Assembly: GCF_022539505.1 (NCBI RefSeq)
Contig: NC_061510.1
Location: 228,211,853 to 228,275,852 of the forward strand
DNA length: 64,000 nt
Origin: Lolium rigidum
Taxonomy: Eukaryota > Streptophyta > Magnoliopsida > Poales > Poaceae
Reading direction: 5' to 3'
Every line of letters begins with the position of its first letter. The stretch's first letter is position 1. A program made the translations under genes and the position numbers. The notes below the pieces were generated by a model. It saw nothing but the letters and a program-made list of their open reading frames with translations. It was not told the DNA's origin and made no database searches. This document shows positions 8,183-17,895 of the stretch, piece by piece.

Positions 8183-10144
8183 ATGCCAGCCACCCTAGAG
8201 GAGTTGCTGGGCCTCATCGAGCCTGCACCTCCGAGCCCTTCCGTCTTCCTCGACCATCCATCAATGACACATGGTGACTCAGAGCTGCCTCAGGATGATC
8301 AAACCCTGGCAAACATCTCACGCATACTTATGGAGGAAGACATTGTCGACAAGTTCCTCTACCAGTACTCTGACCATCTGAAGCTCCAGCAGGCCGAGCA
8401 GCCATTCGCCCAGATCCTCTCCGGTGCTGCCACCACGTCATCCAATGCCCAGGAATCCTCAGCACCCGACACACTTGCCTTGACCGTGCTACCTAGCAAA
8501 GGCAACAACATGGACGACAAGGTTTGCAGGTTCTTTTCTCGCGAGGTACAAGATCCAACCTTCTACTTGAATGGTAGTTGTGTGGTGGAGCCCAACAATA
8601 TGGTGTTCCCCGGAGAGGGCAGCACCAGCATGGACATGCTGTCGAGTCTGGCATTCTTGAAAGGCATGGAGGAGGCCAACATGTTCTTGCCCACAGACAA
8701 CGCGGTGGTGGATGGTAGGGGGCGTAAGAACAAGTTTAGCATGAGTGGTGAGATGGAGGCGGACTTGGGGAGGAGAAGCAAGCAAATAGTGGTGCTGGTG
8801 CATACTGACACCGATGAGGAAGCCATCGCGCTCGAGAAGTTGGACCGGCTCATCCTCAATGGCTACGACAAGTACCTCAATAATATGCAGGAGGTAGTAC
8901 GTGTCACTTTGGATAAGGAGAACAAGGCAGCACAGCTGAGCATCTACAGGCGTGGGAGGCGCGGCATCAGACAATTGGCAGTGACTGACCTAGAAACACT
9001 GCTGATCCACTGTGCGGAAGCAGTGGCCAGCAATGACCGACGCGGTGCGCGCGAGCTGCTGCACAGGATCAAGTGGCACTCCTCACCGGCAGGGGACGCG
9101 AGGCAGCGGCTGGCCCATTACTTCTCCCAAGGGCTGGAGGGGCGGCTGGCAGGCACGGGGAGCCAGCTCTATGGCGCACTCATGGGGAAGCGCATCTCTG
9201 TCGTGGAGCTCATCAAGGGCTACCATCTTTACATGGCAGCCTGTTGTTCCCTCAAGGTGTCGTTGCTCTTTTCTAACAAGACCATCTACACATCCGTTGC
9301 AGGGAGGAGGAAACTGCATATTGTGCACTACGGCATCAACACTGGGTTCCAGTGGCCAGAGTTGCTCCGGTGGCTGGCGGACAGGGAGGGCGGGCCACCA
9401 GAAGTGAGGATCACTGGCATTAACAACCCTCAGCCTGGGTTGCATCCGGCTGAGCAAATTGAGGAGGCAGGACGCCGGCTCAGCAATTGCGCTCGCCAGT
9501 TTGGCGTGCCATTCAAGTTCCGCGCCATTGCATCCAAGCCAGAGGCTGTCCGGGCCGAGGACCTCCAGATTGATCCCGATGAGGTCCTCGTTGTGAACAG
9601 CGTATTCTTTTTCAGGATCTTGATGGATGAGAGCGTCACCTTTGACAAGGTAAGTCCAAGGGACATGGTGCTCCAGACTATCAGGAAGATGAAGCCGGCC
9701 GTGTTCATCCAATCTGTTGTCAATGGAGCGTACAGCGCGGCGTTCTTCATGACACGGTTCCGCGAAGCGTTATACTACTTCACGGCGCTTTTTGACGTGA
9801 TGGAGACCACCATTCCACGGCACAATGAAAAGAGACTGCTGGTGGAGCGGGACATTCTTGCGCGGTCCGCCATGAACATGATAGCCTGCGAAGGCGCAGA
9901 CCGGGTGGAGCGCCCTCAGAACTACAGGGAATGGCAGTCACGTAACCAGCGGGCAGGGCTGAGGCAGCTGCCCCTGGACCCTGATATTGTTCTGATGCTC
10001 AAGGACATAGTGATGAATGAGTACCACAAACATTTCACCGTCAACGAGGATCATCGGTGGCTTCTGCATGGATGGAAAGGCAAGGTGCTCTGCGCCCACG
10101 CGACATGGGCTGCTGATGATGCTAGTGGTTCTGAATTGGCATAG
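8183..10144 (+). CDS. GRAS family (LISCL-type) regulator, VHIID with His
   Basis: Intronless, 653 residues, clearly the sister of the 5021 gene and collinear with it. It starts MPATLEELLGLIEPAP at an ATG in the conserved position. The activation-region motifs ISRILMEEDIVDKFLYQYS and QQAEQPFAQIL are kept, as is the basic stretch YRRGRRGIRQ before the GRAS domain. The GRAS domain begins near residue 267 (VTDLETLLIHCAEAV). The VHIID core is LHIVHYG (about residues 378-384), with His for Asp as in its sister. PFYRE-like, RVERPQNYREWQ and SAW (WLLHGWKGKVLCAHATW) follow. SAW has LLHG where the other copies have LLQG or LLLG, a small change. A 92-bp insertion sits immediately upstream of the start codon and a LINE lies about 100 bp downstream of the stop, so its expression context differs from that of its sister. 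Confidence 0.94.
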   Translation: MPATLEELLGLIEPAPPSPSVFLDHPSMTHGDSELPQDDQTLANISRILMEEDIVDKFLYQYSDHLKLQQAEQPFAQILSGAATTSSNAQESSAPDTLALTVLPSKGNNMDDKVCRFFSREVQDPTFYLNGSCVVEPNNMVFPGEGSTSMDMLSSLAFLKGMEEANMFLPTDNAVVDGRGRKNKFSMSGEMEADLGRRSKQIVVLVHTDTDEEAIALEKLDRLILNGYDKYLNNMQEVVRVTLDKENKAAQLSIYRRGRRGIRQLAVTDLETLLIHCAEAVASNDRRGARELLHRIKWHSSPAGDARQRLAHYFSQGLEGRLAGTGSQLYGALMGKRISVVELIKGYHLYMAACCSLKVSLLFSNKTIYTSVAGRRKLHIVHYGINTGFQWPELLRWLADREGGPPEVRITGINNPQPGLHPAEQIEEAGRRLSNCARQFGVPFKFRAIASKPEAVRAEDLQIDPDEVLVVNSVFFFRILMDESVTFDKVSPRDMVLQTIRKMKPAVFIQSVVNGAYSAAFFMTRFREALYYFTALFDVMETTIPRHNEKRLLVERDILARSAMNMIACEGADRVERPQNYREWQSRNQRAGLRQLPLDPDIVLMLKDIVMNEYHKHFTVNEDHRWLLHGWKGKVLCAHATWAADDASGSELA

Positions 10145-10251
10145 GTAGGTTGAAGTACCAATGGATATACTCATATACATTTCACTTATTGTTTGTCAAG
10201 TATGGTACAGTAGGTTTTCATCATCAGTGTTTGATCCCTATCTGTCTTTTG

Positions 10252-10780
10252 TAATGTCGTTTTGCCAGGTCTATATGGTCATGCATCCAAGTAGATTCTT
10301 ATCTGTATCCCCCGACTAGTGTGGCTAATATCTTCGGTAATTGGCTTCATGGTATCGATCACAGATTTAGAACGTTTATTAAGGTGGGGGCGCTTGCCAT
10401 TATATGGTCGCTATGACTGTGTAGAAATGACAAGTTTTTAATTACAAGAATTATTCTCTCTTGCAGGTTATCTACAGAGGTACCGGTACGCTCCGTTCGT
10501 GGTCTACGCTGCAGAAAGTGGAGAACCAAGTTTGTACACGGTTGGAGGACACGGCGAGGGATATTTTTTTCCCTACATGGGTGGCAGCATAATCCACGGA
10601 TTGGGCCTTCGCCTTCACCTTAGTTGTTCTACATTTGCTCATGTTTGATATGTAATTCGCTTTTTTTTAGCACTACAGAATTTTGAGACTTTTTGAACGG
10701 CTGTGTGCATCTTAGCTATGCAGAGGTCGGGTGTAATTGCTTTCTAAGTAATAAAGCGCCCATTATCAAAAAAAAAAAAA
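10252..10780 (+). mobile_element. 5'-truncated LINE (non-LTR retrotransposon) insertion
   Basis: About 528 bp ending in a poly(A) run (10768-10780). The 12-base target-site duplication atctgtcttttg is seen on each side (10240-10251 and 10780-10791). The interior holds relics of the C-terminal end of a LINE reverse transcriptase ORF (VGALAIIWSL followed by a stop, then CRND) and the typical grass LINE 3' UTR (ggctgtgtgcatcttagcta, then taataaagcgcccattatc). The equivalent 3' flank of the third GRAS gene lacks it, so it inserted after that duplication. Confidence 0.85.
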
Positions 10781-11050
10781 TCTGTCTTTTGCAGTGTCAA
10801 TGTGTGTTTCCTCCGTTCTGTATCTGTGACTGAGTAAAAGAAACCATGGCCATGTTGGTTATGTTTCTCATAGTGGACGAGCACATACATCTATTTTGAC
10901 TGTGAAATTGCCACTGCATTATGAGAGATGAGAGTATTATAGATGAGCAACCCCTACATTAGAACTTTGGGTCTGCTGTGGCCTGTTGATGGCACATCTT
11001 TCTTCAGTTTTCTCAATCAGACATGAAATGATATACAGTGCGCTTGTAAT

Positions 11051-11182
11051 TAGGGTGGAAAGCGGCGTGGCACGCGGGCAGAAATTTTCGTTAATCATGC
11101 TCTAATTCCGATCTGATTACATAACTCATTTTTCTCTAATTTTGCATTTGCAGGGAGATGTGGGACACCGCCTGCCACCCTA
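11051..11182. mobile_element. hAT-like MITE
   Basis: A 132-bp unit with terminal inverted repeats: it starts tagggtggaaagcggcgtgg and ends gacaccgcctgccaccctac, whose complement begins tagggtggcaggcgg. Imperfect 8-bp flanking repeats, cttgtaat (11043-11050) and cttctaag (11183-11190), fit a hAT-type target-site duplication. The paralogous flank of the third gene continues without it. It has no coding capacity. Confidence 0.65.
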
Positions 11183-11190
11183 CTTCTAAG

Positions 11191-11797
11191 TTATCGATTA
11201 GACGATGAGTACATACAGTACAATCGGTTACTAGAAAGTATCCAATGGTAACTTGTTTTCATGTTCTGGTGGACAGTGCTCTCGCTGTTTTCATTTTTCC
11301 TGTAGCTGTTCTGATTCCACGTGCATTAGCGCGTCTTTTTTTTTTTCCTAACGTGAACTGGAAAGTAGTTCTTGTGCAGTCAATGTGCATCTGAAGGTAA
11401 GGTCACAGTTTTATCATGTTGTATGCATCGTTGTAGAAGAGCATCCTACGTTCCTCTTCAGTATATCTTAGTCAATTGCAGAGAATACATTTGTCCCAGT
11501 ACACAAGAATGTACGCCTACTACAGGGGTCTGTTTGTCCCACGGCAGCAGGCACAAGAACGGGTCTGCGCCAGCCCTCCCTCCCTGAATCCAAGGAGGAA
11601 GCCGTCGCGGGAAGATGTTGGACCGCCTACTGGCACTGAGGAACTAGTCACCGGTGGCTCGAGGTGACGAGGCGGAGCATTTCCAGGATTCCGTCCAGGC
11701 GAGCTAACTGAGGATACTAGCCTACCTCCTGTGCCAGACAGTTCAGTGTTTCTGTTTCCGCACCACCCATCGAATCCAAATGGAGTATGTCTGGGTA
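11191..11797 (+). other. Spacer containing a relic of GRAS-gene 5' flank
   Basis: About 11366-11515 resembles 31966-32110, the flank just upstream of the sixth GRAS copy (shared blocks include tcacagtttt or tcacagtttg, tgttgta, cttcagta and acatttgtcc or acatttatcc). No GRAS reading frame follows here. It may be the remains of an additional GRAS copy lost or displaced by the transposon block. The rest is unassigned. Confidence 0.4.
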
Positions 11798-12166
11798 GAG
11801 CAAGAGCAATAATACAGCCGGCTGCCGGCTATAAGCTTATGCCAAGTCATACGTAGCTAACTGAAATAGTACACTAGTATAATAAGGTTCCTGTTAAGTT
11901 GGCTTTGTTGAATATTTAACTCCTAATTTTTTTGAATGGTGCGCTTGCATGCAAGACTCAAAAAACATGCATTTAGTGCTTACAGCCAGCCTAGAGCTTG
12001 TGAATAGGATGCATGCGGGCTCTTAGCATCTTGTTTCCTGCGCTTGAGCCGGCTACAAGTGAAGAGCCCGCTTCTTTCTCTCTCTTTGCTTCTCTCTCTT
12101 CCACATAGGATTTTGCTGAGTTGGATCTTTTTATAGCCTGCTGAGTAGGCACTATTGTACTTGCTT
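11798..12166. mobile_element. MITE-like unit with imperfect terminal inverted repeats
   Basis: It begins gagcaagagcaataatacag and ends ggcactattgtacttgcttg. The complement of the end (caagcaagtacaatagtgcc) matches the start with a few differences. This AGCAAGtaCAATA type terminus is common among non-autonomous grass DNA transposons. No target-site duplication could be fixed and the interior has no gene. The family assignment is uncertain. Confidence 0.4.
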
Positions 12167-12299
12167 GTAGGGGACCTCGACATCAATCCCAACGACTGCT
12201 CCAGTTTGAGGAGCCCAAAGCTTGATGGAAGAATGGGTCCATCATCAACATGCTAAAGCCAAGGACATTGTTAACCCGGCAGGATCAAGTCAACTGAAC

Positions 12300-13194
12300 A
12301 TTGTCAACTAAGGCATGACCTAGCCGCCGCCCTCCTCCTCTCCCGCCCCCCTCCCGGGCGGCGGCGGAGGATCTGCCCGCCCCGCCCCGAGCAGCCGCCC
12401 CCGGACCGCCACCCTTCATCCGCCGCTGATGCCGGCCTCGGCCCCAGCCCTGGCCCCGGCCCCAGCGGCGGTGGCAGCACCCCTTCCGTCGAACGACGAG
12501 GGGGAGGAGAGGGCATCCGAGGCGGCGTTCCATGGGAGGTGATGAAGCGCCGGTGGTGGAAGCCGGGCGGCACGGCTACTTGGCTGGGGCCTGATGCTCT
12601 CCGTCAGTAGCCATGGAGGATTCAATGGAGCGGTGGCGGCCTCCGCCCCCGGTGACGGTTTGGCTGTGGTACGCATGATCCACGCCGCCGTCCTCTTCCC
12701 TGGTGATCCGGCAGGAGGGACTGCCGGCGTGGGGGCTGCTGGTCTTGCTTTGTTTTTGGTGGCGGTCCTCGGGCTCGCAAGCGAAGATGAAGATCTACCG
12801 GAGGTCAGTTTTCCTTGATCTGGCTGGAGAGATGAGTTCCGGAAAGCTCCACCGGCAAATGGAACAATGCATCTTTTGCCTGGAGTTTGCTTGATCAGGT
12901 GGTATTCGGTCGCCCGTACCCATGTTTTTATTTCGACCGTTTGATTCCGGAGGAAGCGGCGCGAAGCTCTATTTTGTGTTGACATAGGTGACTTTTTGGT
13001 CTATGGTGAAGTCAGGAGAAGGAATATCATGAAGGCTGGATTGGTGGACTGGCTAAAGAAGGTTCGAGTCTCCGTGATGCTGAGGGATTTGCTTGGTGTT
13101 CCGGACTCCGTAGCAGTGGTATGCATGTGGGGCCGGCAGGTTGTGTCTGGCAATGACCTTGTTGGAGGCATTGTTTTGAGAGTAGGGACTATCT
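12300..13194 (+). mobile_element. LINE-like retroelement, 5' part, interrupted by Sirevirus
   Basis: A GC-rich start (12310-12560, ccgccgccctcctcctctcc) followed by text typical of the untranslated or degenerate part of grass LINE-derived elements. It continues on the other side of the copia insertion at 25166-25457, which ends with LINE-type 3' UTR text (ggctgtgtgcatccatactg, then atttcctttatctaaaaaa). ORFs here are broken and low-complexity; no intact domain is seen. Confidence 0.55.
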
Positions 13195-14442
13195 TGAAAG
13201 TATAGAGATGGTAAACCTAGAGGGGGGTGAATAGGTTTCTACAGATTTTAATTCTTTCTTTGCAATATTAGGCTTTGCGGAATATAAAGGTGAGCCTAAT
13301 GCAAACTAGGTGAAGCAACCTATATGAGGATACAACTAACTCAAGCACGAAGGCTCTCACAGTGCGTTAAATCACAAGTAAGGAGTTCGGTTAGAGATAA
13401 CCGATAGCACGCGGAGACGAGGATGTATTCCCGTGTTCCCTTGCTTTGCAACAAGGTACGTCACGTTTGGAGGAGTGGAGGTCCCACGAAGGATTCCCCG
13501 CGCCACGAAGGCTCACCCTATTCTCCGGAGCCTATCCCACGAAGGAATAGCTCACTCACTTGTGGTAGACTTTGAGGTAGCCTCCAAACCTTCACAATCT
13601 TGCCCGGAGCAAATCCACATCCCGGATGCTTCCGGACTCCTCTTGCCCACCTAGGGTTTCCAAGGAACCCTAGGAAGCAAGCTTCTCAATGAATACAAGG
13701 GGGAATGAGATTTGGCTTGGTAGAACGGTAGATCGGGTCCTCCTCTAATGATTCCCCTGGAGGGATTTGAGTTTGGGTGGAGGAGGAGGGAGATCTGAGG
13801 CTTTTGGTGTTTCTAGCAATGGAGTAAGAGAGAGAGAGCTCAAGAACAACTTATAGTATGTTGCCTAACCCTTCCAAGGTAGAAGAAGGGGTATTTATAG
13901 TGTTCTTCAAAATCTGGCCGTTGCCACTTGCCACCTCAGCATTCTTCCCAACAAACCCGGTCAGACCGGACCACAGACCGGACAGCCCGGTCGTGAGGCC
14001 GGTCAGACCGGACTGGTGACCGGAGCTCCTTTGCGTCGTCCTGGCGCTTCTCCGGTTGGTGCCCGGTTGCTGCCCGGTTTCCGACCGGTCGACCGGACGG
14101 AGCGCCGGACCCGCCTGTCAGGAGCCCGGTTGACCGGGCCACAGACCGGGCCTGCTGGTTCCTCCTTTGAAGCCCGGTTTCCGACCGGTCGACCGGCCAG
14201 CACGCCGGACTGGCCGGTTGCTGGCCCGGTTGGACCGGGCTGGTGACCGGATTTCTCCTGTACCCCTTTTTGATTGTTGTTGAAATGGGGGGGGGTCTCC
14301 TTTAGCCTTCTTGTTCCTTTGATACACCATTTACGCCTCATTGCCTAATACCTGAGATTATCCTTATAAACATATTAGGCCAAATACTTTAGCACGGTGT
14401 CATCGTTACCAAAATAATGGATAAGGGTGAAATACCCTTACA
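13195..14442 (-). repeat. Sirevirus 3' LTR
   Basis: 1248 bp, beginning tgaaagtatagagatgg and ending cccttaca on the plus strand (TG...CA). It differs from the other LTR by scattered substitutions and small indels (for example agtgcg/atgcag near 13360 and a longer G run near 14288). Read on the minus strand it has an array of CCGGTC palindromes (13957-14250) followed by a TATA box (ctataaatac, 13891-13900). Confidence 0.92.
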
Positions 14443-14456
14443 ATCTCCCCCTTTTT
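14443..14456 (-). promoter_or_regulatory. Sirevirus polypurine tract, with extra PPT-like copies nearby
   Basis: atctccccctttttgg abuts the 3' LTR; its complement is the purine run that primes plus-strand synthesis. Further PPT-like ctccccc runs stand at 14543-14549, 14615-14621 and 17700-17705. Multiple PPT copies are a known Sirevirus trait. Confidence 0.75.
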
Positions 14457-14937
14457 GGTATACGATGACAAACCGAGCTAGAGTCACAAATAGATATTAT
14501 GATAAGCTCTAAACCTTGATTCCATATAAGATATTACGAAAGCTCCCCCATAATGTGTGCACTTGGAGAATTTGCGTTTGAATGCAAAGTGCACCATTTG
14601 TGAAACATGAGAAGCTCCCCCAATATCTTTAGAAAACAAGCATGGTATGGAGATGTGCATATCAAGATATATAAGCATAGCACACATAAACATCCTAACA
14701 TAGAGTAGCACACATAATAGTCGTCCATACACATCCATACAAGAATTATTGGAAATAGCAAATGGTTCTTGAAAAACTCAAAGTAAACAAGCACAAGCCA
14801 TATAAAATCCAAATAAGGCAACTCCCATGGCTTGTGGCACTCAAAGAACCCCGTGGTCCTAGACTCTACTCTCTTCTCCCCTTTGGCATCGGAACACCAA
14901 AAAGGCGAAGAAAAGAGGAGAGATGCTATCGCACCCA

Positions 14938-16940
14938 TCAGTAGTGACCAAACCCAAGCGAGGAGGAGCTCTCGCGTGCATGATCATCATCCGCATCATC
15001 ATCACCCGCATCATCATCACCCGCATCATCATCAGCAGTAGGAGTGGGAGCACGAGCAGTCCTAGTAGGAAGAGCACCATGAGCATATACAGAGAAGTCG
15101 AAGTTCTGGAGCATCTCATCTGTAAGAAGAGGCATCTCCCACTGAGGAGCTACCACAGGCTCCATCTCAGCTCCAGGAGGAGGAACAGGGTGGTTCCTTG
15201 AGGCCATGAATTCATTCTGGCGCCTCCGTGTCTCCTGGGTCATAGAAAGGGTCTGATGTGCAACATCATTGCTGTTCTTGCACATTTGGAACATGCATGT
15301 GAAGAATCGAGCGGCCCCATGCTGGGAACACCGAGAGTGACTGGAGCTAGCATCATGATCATGGTGTGCCTTGGAACGGCGCTCAGTGGTAGGCATCATG
15401 GAGGGAACGTCTGGACGAGTGGACTCCCGAAGGGGGAACCTGAAAGGTTCCATGATGACACTTTCACCAACATTGTTCCGAGGAGCGGGAACAATGTAGT
15501 TGAGGAGCCGCTGAACATACTGGGCATAATTGGGAGTCATGCGGTCCATAATTGCTCTCCTCAGTTCACAGTAGATAAGATCACAGCCATCAATCTTCCG
15601 TACCCTGTCAGGATGACAATAGTACATCAAGTTGAGGTGATAGTTCCGGACTTCACTGTGATCGCCGGACTTGCCGATGAGGTTCTCACGGAACAGCCTT
15701 GGCAAGTACCGGATAGGAGTAGTACATCCCGGAGATAGTGGGAGGTCCAGCGAAGGGTTCGCAGGATAGCGTGAAAGAGATGTCACCCCTAGTAAGCTCC
15801 GGACCGTGAATGAATCCTGTACCCTGGATTACTGTCATCACCACAACCCATGGCTGCACGGAACTGAGAGTAGGAGCATGAGTACTTCCTCTTGCCGGTC
15901 ATCCAGGTGAGGGTGCGGTCCTCATCATCATGGAAGAAGACGGTGCAGTGAAACTGGCGGACAAGGAGGGGACAAAAGGTAGGATCATCTTGGGTATCAT
16001 CAGGCTTGAGGCACACGAGGTCATACAATCCCAGACTCTTCAAGGTTTGAACCACAAAACGGTACTTGGTGGCTTCATGCAAGGCAAGCTCGTCACGATT
16101 GATGACCTTTGGTGGTACAATATTACCATGCTTCATATACTCATGAGAATCATAGAACCCCTCCCAGAGGGCTGCCTGAGTGTTGGTCCAGAAGGCCTTG
16201 TCCGTACGATTGTAAGTTGGCTTCTCAAAGCGATACGGATTCACCGTCCTCCATTCCTCGCCACTCAAGACGGTTTGCAGCCCCAACATTGATGGTTGGC
16301 ACTACCTCATCATTCTCGTGAGCAACATGCTTATCCTTGTGCTTGGTAGCAACAGACTTGGTTCTACCCCCAACCGAGCCGCCGCACTCCGCCGAGCTTG
16401 AGGGGGAACACGGCTACTAGAACGGCGAGGAGGATCAGTCCTTCCTCTCTTGGAAGCATTGCCACGTGACTCACCACTCCAACTACCTGTGAATGAGAGA
16501 AATAGAGCAAGGATAGCAGTGGGGTAAGTGTACATGTCATCAGTAAGAGAGAAGCCAAAAGAGCATAGCATATATTCAAGTGTAGTGATGAAGTTGTGCG
16601 AAAACTGGGCAACCCAGCGCACAGGCCGGTCAAACCGGGCAGCAGACCGGATAGGCCGGTTTGCGACCGGTCGACCGGGCCATGCACCGGGCCGGCCGGT
16701 CCAGCGGCCGGTCAGACCGGACGAGTGACCGGGTCTGTCGAGTTGTGATGTTGTGCCCAGATTTTCTACCACAAAACCATGCAAAAGCTCATAAACTTGA
16801 ATATAGACTATAGCAATATAGTGGAGAAGTGCATTGTGGTGTGAGACACTCTAAAGGCATGAGGACTTTACAAACCCTAACCCTAAGTTTTCTCAATTTT
16901 CCTCAACATGTGGCAATGGGAGAGGGAAATCAAGAAGGAG
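14938..16940 (-). pseudogene. Sirevirus env-like gene (plant transposon-protein domain), broken
   Basis: Two adjoining minus-strand frames, 16289-15789 and 15786-14938, together read as one protein split by a frame change and stop near 15787. The first carries FHDDEDRTLTWMTGKRKYSC, resembling the 'putative plant transposon protein' domain (PF20167 type) found in accessory ORFs of grass retroelements; the second ends in an acidic DDDAGDDDAGDD-type repeat. Further coding-like text lies at 16302-16490 (Arg/Ser-rich). A donor-like CGG|GTAAAT near 16958 and an acceptor-like cacag near 16484 suggest that this upstream part is spliced and that a palindrome array sits in the intron. The function is unknown; the env-like name reflects position only. 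Confidence 0.6.
16624..16733. repeat. CCGGTC palindrome array inside the Sirevirus env-like region
   Basis: A dense run of ccggtc/gaccgg half-sites and the full palindrome gaccggtcgaccgg, the same motif family as in the LTRs. It lies in a probable intron. Confidence 0.75.
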
Positions 16941-17254
16941 AGGGAATAGAAGGGAAATTTACCCGATGACATTGTCCTTGTTGCCCAAGTGAGCAAGAAG
17001 AACACGTGAAGAGGGCTTGAGGGCCAAATCCCCAAGATCTTCCAAACGAACTCGAGAAGGACCAAATCCCTCGGTGAAGAAGCTTGAGAGACCCCGATCT
17101 ACGGTTGGGTGAAGTTTGGGGAGGAACTAGTGGTGGGAAGGACCTAGGTTGTGGTGGAGATGGTCAGGGCGCCGGCCATGGAGGTTGGAGATTGGGGAAC
17201 AATGGGGAAGAAGACCCCAAGGGGTATCCCTTTCCCAATATATAGGTGGCTGCG

Positions 17255-17379
17255 CGACCGGTCAAGAGACCGGTCAGACCGGGCTGGTGACCGGCCGACC
17301 CGGCCCAGACTCCGGTTTCCGACCGGTCAACCGGACCATCCGGTCAGGGACCCAGTCCAACCGGACCAGGGACCGGCCA
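17255..17379 (-). promoter_or_regulatory. Second internal CCGGTC array with adjacent TATA box
   Basis: A run of ccggtc/gaccgg motifs like those in the LTR, followed on the minus strand about 10 bases downstream by a TATA-like box (ctatatatt, 17237-17245). This mirrors the LTR order (array, then TATA), so it may be an internal promoter for the env-like gene. Confidence 0.45.
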
Positions 17380-17895
17380 GCCCAGAATTTCCTAATTTTG
17401 CCTCGTTTTTGCCCCTATGCTTTGTGTAATGTGTGTGAGTGCTCAAATGATGACATGTACATATAGATAGATAGATGATGATGAGATGAGCATAGACATG
17501 GGGTTGGAAACACAAAGTTCTCTAGGCATACCCATTGGAGAGAAAATCCAAACAAGATGTGAATAGCAACAATGGGCATGATTCGAAGTGTATATCAAGA
17601 ATCATAAGTCATTTTGGAATGATTTTTGCAATAAGATCATTTGGCCTTATATAGTCAAATCAATTTGTAATGAAGGCTCAATGAGGGGCGGGGGATTACT
17701 CCCCCTATGTGAAAGCGCAAATGTCATGTGACCGCGAAGAGACATGCTTGGGTCCATATAATGACATTGGGTCTATTTATGTTTCACACATAGGTATGCA
17801 TCATACCAAGACATGGTAAGATGACTATCCCCATATGTGCTATGCCTCTAAGCTAGATAGCAAGATAAATGCAAGAATATAGTGCAAGAAGTTAA

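Noticed and set aside
12285..12985. Pro/Arg-rich ORFs in GC-rich DNA as host genes
   Set aside because: Low-complexity translation in several frames, lying in a LINE-like unit split by a copia element.
14003..14341. ORFs in the LTR palindrome array as a small protein gene
   Set aside because: Repetitive RPVGNRAS-type translation arises from CCGGTC repeats and occurs in several frames.
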